Origin: Cyanobium sp. ATX 6F1 | GTDB lineage: Bacteria; Cyanobacteriota; Cyanobacteriia; PCC-6307; Cyanobiaceae | Length of the DNA: 47,221 nt | Direction of reading: 5' to 3' | Assembly: GCF_024346315.1 (NCBI RefSeq) | Contig: NZ_JAGQCS010000015.1 | Location: 1-47,221, forward strand | In this document: positions 42,826-47,221 of the stretch, one piece after another | Layout: each line of letters starts with the position of its first letter | How positions within the stretch are numbered: position 1 is the stretch's first letter | Notes under the pieces: generated by a model | What the model was told of the DNA's origin: nothing | Seen by the model: the letters and a program-made list of their open reading frames with translations, nothing else | Databases searched by the model: none | Program-made: the position numbers and the translations under genes

Positions 42826-44679
42826 GTGAGACGCTCGCTGTTGGCAGTTACTGCCTTGACCGGTACCTGTCTTGTCAGTGTGCAGCCGCTCGTTGCCTTC
42901 GCTCAGCCCACCAAGGAGCCCCAAGAGCTGTCAGCCGCCCGTGGTGGCGTTGAGATTCCGCCGCTGCCCCAGCTGATTGCCGAGGCCCCGTCTCCAACGG
43001 TGATTCCGGTGGTGGGCCAAGCCGCCACGCCAGCCGTTGCACCGGTGGCCGCCCTGGATGCTCCCCCGCCGCTGCTTGATCCCCCGCCCCAGGTGCTGCC
43101 CCTGGCTCCCAAAGTCAAGGGCCCCAGGCCCAAGTCCAACCCGGATGTGCTCGCCCCTGCCGCCACCAAGGTGCTTCCTGGGTTGGAGCGTCTCGTTGCC
43201 CCGAACTCCCTGGCCCTTCCCACCAAGCCCGAGCAAGTGGTGATCCGGGCGCTGCGGCCCCTGGGCCTGGTGGATGTCGAGAACCTGGTGGAGGTCAACA
43301 ATTCAGACCTCAAGGCCGTCGCCTCCCAGGTGGACCAGGCCAAATCCAACCTGCGGGCTCAGATTTCCTCCTGGTACCCAAACATCCAGCTCACGGCCCA
43401 GAGCTTCCCCCAGCTGTTCAATCAGGAGTCCTACACCAGCCGCCCCAATGGCGGGTCTTTCTTTGCCGATGGCCTCACCCAAACCAAGCTGATCGGGGGG
43501 GCCGGCACGGTTGGAATCACCTGGGGTCTGATCAATCCCCAGCGCGTTCCCCAGGTCGCCGCCGCCCGCGACCGCTACGAGAAAGCCAAGAACCAGTACC
43601 TCATCGCGCTCCGGGAAAAGAGGCTTGAAGCCGCTCAGCGCTACTTCGACCTTCAGCTCTCCGATGATCAGGTGCGCATCGGCCAGCAGTCCGTGCGGGC
43701 CTCACTGGTGAGCCTGCGGGATGCCAGGGCCCGCTATCAGGCCGGCGTAGCCACCAAGCTGGAGGTTCTTGAAGCAGAAACCCAACTGGCCCGCGACCAG
43801 CAGCTGCTCAACGGTGGCCTGGCCCAGCAGGCCATCGCCCGCCGGGCCCTGGCGGCCCTGCTCAACCTTCCCCAGAACGTCACCCCCACCGCCAAGGAGC
43901 CCCTGCGTGCCCTGGGCGTCTGGACCCCATCCCTCCAGGAGAGCATCGTGGCGGCCTATGCCTTCCGCGAAGAGCTCGATAATGCCCTGCTTGACATCTC
44001 CGTGTCCAACAGTGATGCCAACGCTGAAAAGGGCCGCGTGCAGCCGTTCCTGAACATCTTCAACAACTTCGGGTTGTCGCGCAACCGCGGGGTGGTCGAC
44101 CCCAACGGTTTGAACACGATCAACACCACGAACATGAACGGCTATCAATACCAGGTCAACAACGCCGTCGGTCTGAACCTCAGCTGGAACCTGTTCGATG
44201 GGGGCCGTGCCAACGCCGAGGCCCGCCGCTTCAAGCAGCAGGCCGAGCAGAACACCTATCTGTTCGCCTCCCAACGCGATGCCATCCGGCTGCAGGTGGA
44301 GGACAGCTTCTACAGGCTGCTCCAGAACAACCGCAACATCCAGACCACCTCCCGCCAGGTGATCTCGGCCAGGGAATCCCTGCGTCTGGCCCGGTTGCGT
44401 TTCCAGGCCGGCGTCACCACCCAGCGGGAGGTGGTTGACAACCAGCGGGACCTGACCCAGGCCGAAGTGGCCTACTCCTCCGCTCTGGCCGACTACAACC
44501 GCCAGTTGGCTGAGATCCGTCGCCGCACGGGCCTCGATCAGATTGTGACCTGTCAACCCCGCTCCCTGCCGTCCACCATGCCTGACAACGGCGTCAACGT
44601 GCCGGTGCCCCCCGAGCCCCTGTTGCCCGCCTGCCTGGCCTCGTTCAAGTCCGCCGCCGGCGGGCCCCTGGGGCCCTAG
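42826..44679 (+). CDS. TolC-like outer-membrane efflux protein
   Basis: A 617-residue protein. The signal peptide (about 1-26, VQPLVAFA-Q) is followed by a long Pro/Ala-rich segment (about 40-125), unusual in length for TolC. Two outer-membrane efflux repeats then carry LEAAQRYFDLQLSDDQVRIG, ARARYQAGVATKLEVLEAET, and, in the second, LARLRFQAGVTTQREVVDNQ with NRQLAEIRRRTGLDQI. The family forms trimeric channels that export proteins, polysaccharides or drugs with an inner-membrane partner; none is adjacent here. Start: GTG 42826 (MRRSLLAVTAL). Two Cys near the C-terminus (C-x15+-C region TCQPRS...PACLAS) might form a disulfide. Confidence 0.9.
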   Translation: MRRSLLAVTALTGTCLVSVQPLVAFAQPTKEPQELSAARGGVEIPPLPQLIAEAPSPTVIPVVGQAATPAVAPVAALDAPPPLLDPPPQVLPLAPKVKGPRPKSNPDVLAPAATKVLPGLERLVAPNSLALPTKPEQVVIRALRPLGLVDVENLVEVNNSDLKAVASQVDQAKSNLRAQISSWYPNIQLTAQSFPQLFNQESYTSRPNGGSFFADGLTQTKLIGGAGTVGITWGLINPQRVPQVAAARDRYEKAKNQYLIALREKRLEAAQRYFDLQLSDDQVRIGQQSVRASLVSLRDARARYQAGVATKLEVLEAETQLARDQQLLNGGLAQQAIARRALAALLNLPQNVTPTAKEPLRALGVWTPSLQESIVAAYAFREELDNALLDISVSNSDANAEKGRVQPFLNIFNNFGLSRNRGVVDPNGLNTINTTNMNGYQYQVNNAVGLNLSWNLFDGGRANAEARRFKQQAEQNTYLFASQRDAIRLQVEDSFYRLLQNNRNIQTTSRQVISARESLRLARLRFQAGVTTQREVVDNQRDLTQAEVAYSSALADYNRQLAEIRRRTGLDQIVTCQPRSLPSTMPDNGVNVPVPPEPLLPACLASFKSAAGGPLGP

Positions 44680-44712
44680 GTGGCCTGCATTCTGCTGTTG
44701 TTCGAGTAAGCC

Positions 44713-46131
44713 GTGGCCCCCTCCGCCATGGCCCCTACGTACCCCCAGGTTTCCAGCGGAATGAAACTGCATCAGGTCCTTCGGCTCGGTCTGTTTCAGG
44801 CCTGCCTCGGTGCCTTGGCGGTGATCTTCGCCGGCCTGCTCAACAGGATCATGATCACGGAGCTCGGCATGCCCGCGGTCCTCGTGGGCGGGGCCTTGGC
44901 CTTTGAGCAGTTCATGGCCCCCACTCGGGTGTTGTTCGGCCATGTCTCCGATGCCCGTCCCCTGGGGGGGCGCCACCGAACGCCTTACATCTGGATCGGC
45001 ACACTGCTGTTCACCGGTTTGGCGGTGCTGGCCGTGCCGCTCATCTTTCAGGTGGCGTCGGCGTTTAATGGCGGCAGTCCAGGAGCCATGGCTGCTGGAG
45101 CCGCCGGGCTCTGCGCTCTCTTCGCCGCTTACGGCATTGGAATTTCCCTTGCCACCACCCCCTATCTCGCCCTGGTGATCGATCGCACCAGCGAGGCAGA
45201 GCGGCCCAGGGCGGTGAGTGTGATCTGGTCGATGCTCACCGTTGGCATCGTGGTGGGGGCCATCGCCATCAGCCTCAGCCTCAAGGGTCTCGATGGCGTG
45301 ACCGATCCGGCCGTGCTGAAACCGGTGTTGCTGGCCTTCATCGCCAAGGCGGCCCTGATCGTGGTGGCGCTGACCCTGGTGGCCACCTGGGGGCTCGAAA
45401 CTCCCCGTGGACCGTCGACCCTCAGCCGCGCCAACGAGCGCGACGATGCCGTCACACTTGCCCAGGCCTGGCAGTTGATCACCTGCAGCCGCCAGGTGCT
45501 GATCTTCTTCTTGTTTCTGGTGTTGTTCACCCTGGGGCTTTTTCTGCAGGATCCGATCCTCGAGAGCTACGGCGCCGAGGTCTTCGCCCTGCCGATCGCC
45601 GCCACGGCCGCGCTCAACGCCTTCTGGGGCGTGGGCACCCTGGTGGGTCTGGTGTTGGCGGGCCTGCTGATCGTGCCTTGGCTGGGTAAGTTCGCCACGG
45701 CGCGCCTGGGTTGTCGTCTGATCGTTGCGACGTTGCTGTTGCTGGTGGTCGCGGGCAGTCTTGCCAGTGTTCCGTTGCTGCGTGTGGCGATGGTGCTCTT
45801 CGGCCTCGCTGCGGGCATCGGTACCAATGGCGCCCTCTGCCTGATGCTCGATCTCACCCTCCCCGAGGTGGCCGGTACCTTCGTTGGGGTCTGGGGTCTG
45901 GCCCAGGCCCTCTCGCGGGCTGTCGGCAAGGTGGCGGGGGGGGCTCTGCTCGACTTCGGACGCTGGCTGCTCCCTGGTCACGGACCCTTTGGCGCCTATG
46001 CCCTGGTGTTGCTGCTGGAAGTGTTCGTTGCCCTGGGTGCCCTCGTGCTGCTGGAGCGCGTCGACCTGCAGCAGTTCCGCCAGGACACCGGCCGCCGCCT
46101 CGCCCACGTTCTCTCCCTGGAGCTCGGATGA
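44713..46131 (+). CDS. PucC-family (BCH/PucC) MFS protein
   Basis: A 472-residue membrane protein with about 12 helices. Family features include LRLGLFQACLGALAVIFAGL, LNRIMITELGMPAVLVGGAL, RVLFGHVSDARPLGGRHRTP, and YIWIGTLLF. PucC relatives in purple bacteria assist light-harvesting complex assembly; cyanobacterial members are believed to handle chlorophyll or chlorophyll-protein assembly, but this is inferred. Start: GTG 44713, or ATG 44728 six codons in. The last bases overlap the phosphatase-family gene as ATGA. Confidence 0.9.
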   Translation: MAPSAMAPTYPQVSSGMKLHQVLRLGLFQACLGALAVIFAGLLNRIMITELGMPAVLVGGALAFEQFMAPTRVLFGHVSDARPLGGRHRTPYIWIGTLLFTGLAVLAVPLIFQVASAFNGGSPGAMAAGAAGLCALFAAYGIGISLATTPYLALVIDRTSEAERPRAVSVIWSMLTVGIVVGAIAISLSLKGLDGVTDPAVLKPVLLAFIAKAALIVVALTLVATWGLETPRGPSTLSRANERDDAVTLAQAWQLITCSRQVLIFFLFLVLFTLGLFLQDPILESYGAEVFALPIAATAALNAFWGVGTLVGLVLAGLLIVPWLGKFATARLGCRLIVATLLLLVVAGSLASVPLLRVAMVLFGLAAGIGTNGALCLMLDLTLPEVAGTFVGVWGLAQALSRAVGKVAGGALLDFGRWLLPGHGPFGAYALVLLLEVFVALGALVLLERVDLQQFRQDTGRRLAHVLSLELG

Positions 46132-46934
46132 CCACCACCCTTGCCACCTATCCACCTGAGCTGGCTCGGCTGGAAACCCTGGTGGATGCGGTCGCGGACC
46201 GCCAGCGTCAGGATTTTGGCCACATGGCCTCCGAGGCCAAGGCCGACGGAAGCCTGATCACCGCTTGCGACCGCTGGAGCGATGAAACCATCGTGCGCGG
46301 TCTTGGCGACGCCTTCCCTGGGGAGGGGGTGCTGAGCGAGGAGGGGGACCAGCACGTGCCCATCAGCTCGGCTTACTGGGTCGTCGATCCCCTCGATGGC
46401 ACCACCAATTTTGCTGCCGGCATTCCCTACTGGGCGATCTCGATTGCCCGCTTCGAGGGGGGACTGCCCGTGTGGGCCGTGCTGGATGTGCCCCCCCTGC
46501 GCCAGCGGATCATCGCCGTGCGAGGTCAGGGGGCCTGGCGCAACGGCAAGCTGCTGCAGCCCCCATCGCGACAGGCCGATGTGGCGGGGTGCGCCTCCCT
46601 GTGCAGCCGCTCCATCGGCGTTCTCCAGAAACTTCCCGACCGCCGCTTCCCCGGCAAGATCCGCTTGCTGGGCGTGGCCAGCTTGAACCTGGTGAGCGTT
46701 GCGATGGGGCAGACCGTTGCCGCCCTTGAGGCCACTCCGAAGATCTGGGATCTGGCGGCGGCCTGGCTTGTGCTCACGGAGCTTGAGTGCCCGATCCGCT
46801 GGCTGCTGATCGATCCCCAGGATCAGGCGCCTGGGGCCAATTTGGCCCATACCGACTATCCGGTGCTGGCGGCCCGCAGCGACTCCACGCTCGAGACCTT
46901 CCTCCCGTGGGCCAAGGCTCTGGTGGCTGGCTGA
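46128..46934 (+). CDS. Inositol monophosphatase-family phosphatase
   Basis: A 268-residue metal-dependent phosphatase. Motifs in order are KADGSLITACDRWSDETI, GVLSEEG (metal-binding Glu), YWVVDPLDGTTNFAAGIPYW (the DPxDGT metal site) and ATPKIWDLAAAWLVLTE (the WD motif). The family covers inositol, histidinol and other sugar phosphatases; the sequence does not decide which. Start: ATG 46128 in ATGA overlap with the PucC-family gene, which implies co-translation. Confidence 0.92.
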   Translation: MTTTLATYPPELARLETLVDAVADRQRQDFGHMASEAKADGSLITACDRWSDETIVRGLGDAFPGEGVLSEEGDQHVPISSAYWVVDPLDGTTNFAAGIPYWAISIARFEGGLPVWAVLDVPPLRQRIIAVRGQGAWRNGKLLQPPSRQADVAGCASLCSRSIGVLQKLPDRRFPGKIRLLGVASLNLVSVAMGQTVAALEATPKIWDLAAAWLVLTELECPIRWLLIDPQDQAPGANLAHTDYPVLAARSDSTLETFLPWAKALVAG

Positions 46935-47221
46935 AGCCTGTGATACAGTTTTGGACTGCGCACCACCGAGAGGCGGAGCGCGGAGCCGAAAGCAGCGGAT
47001 GGCGAGAGCCGATCGATGTTGTAGGTTGAAAAGGCGGTTGAGAGATCGCCGAGCCGGATGCCCTGAGAGGGGCGAACGGAGCACCTGGACAACCAAAAAG
47101 TTTAGGAACTGACGCTTTTGCTGCGTCATGTCTGCTTTGAACTGAAGGCGCTGATCCGTTTGGGTTGAGCGCTAAGGGGAGGAGCAAGATGTGGCCGAAT
47201 AGCAGCAAAGGTGTGAGGTCC
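46935..47221 (+). other. Gene-free 287-base end region, possible 16S rRNA operon leader
   Basis: No coding frame is convincing. A -10-like TACAGT lies at 46944-46949. A small hairpin TGACGC/GCGTCA (47110-47115 with 47123-47128) is followed by TGCTTTGAAC (47133-47142), which resembles the boxA antitermination element found before rRNA genes. The rest has purine-rich, non-coding texture (for example GGAGCACCTGGACAACC). This would fit the leader of an rrn operon whose 16S gene starts beyond the window. A 16S sequence itself is not seen, so the call is an inference. Confidence 0.4.

Noticed and set aside
43702-46155. Very long open frame on the minus strand opposite the TolC-like and PucC-family genes
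   Set aside because: It is Gly/His/Gln-rich without any domain pattern and lies wholly antisense to two well-recognised genes. High GC content produces such shadow frames.
47030-47100. TPP-riboswitch-like CTGAGA in the final region
   Set aside because: CTGAGA is present, but the partner elements of the THI box are missing and no thiamine gene follows within the window.

Overview
The window comes from a high-GC unicellular cyanobacterium. The best fit is the alpha-picocyanobacteria (Cyanobium / Synechococcus subcluster 5). It carries the end of photosystem II psbD, plus psbU, petL, ndhO, a CRR7-type gene, btpA, a PucC-family gene, zeta-carotene desaturase and two SLH-domain porins. Several cyanobacteria-typical families of unknown function are also present (DUF751/Ycf33, DUF3120, DUF4346, TIGR03279, TIGR03492). 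Genes are densely packed, with many stop/start overlaps (ATGA, TTGA), frequent GTG/TTG starts and several convergent overlaps. No IS element, CRISPR array, tRNA or phage gene was seen.

Layout. 1-567: the 3' end of a stand-alone psbD copy with its terminator, then a hairpin-rich stretch holding a 17-codon ORF with a perfect Shine-Dalgarno. 568-7504 (minus): four large multi-spanning membrane proteins, one DUF2079 and three GT39/PMT-like glycosyltransferases; the first in transcription order appears to need a -1 frameshift. 7601-11304 (plus): two tandem paralogous SLH porins, each ending in a strong terminator. 11370-16928: a J-domain protein, ndhO, a cation/H+ antiporter, a TIGR01777 epimerase, then a minus-strand run (small membrane protein, LpxB-related protein, TPR protein) and an IscA/SufA-type Fe-S protein. 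17018-21580: carotenoid desaturase, SRPBCC protein, lipoprotein, hemD, and a GT2-TPR glycosyltransferase.

21629-25731 (minus): DMT permease, a zeta-toxin-like P-loop kinase with an apparent signal peptide, a GH3 hexosaminidase, rbfA and DUF751, in the reverse of transcription order. The permease and kinase genes look less GC-rich than their surroundings and are the most accessory-like part of the window. 25797-32906: GST, CRR7, aroK, a double-domain QueD-like protein, a RibD-C reductase, a secreted protein, a FemAB-like acyltransferase, DUF4346, a cobalamin-type radical SAM protein and the 30-residue petL. 32937-40417: MFS exporter, rimO, btpA, a VKOR-thioredoxin fusion, nadB, psbU and DUF3120. 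40535-46934 (plus): uppP, a TIGR03279 radical SAM/PDZ protein, a TolC-like protein, a PucC-family carrier and an inositol-phosphatase-family enzyme. The final 287 bases hold no gene and may be an rRNA operon leader.

Together these are mostly core photosynthesis, envelope and cofactor genes. The unusual signals are the putative frameshift in the glycosyltransferase at 5373-7504, the exported zeta-like kinase, the QueD duplication with a lost catalytic histidine, the small ORF behind psbD, and the inverted repeats upstream of the second porin. All functional calls rest on reading motifs by eye; no database search was run.
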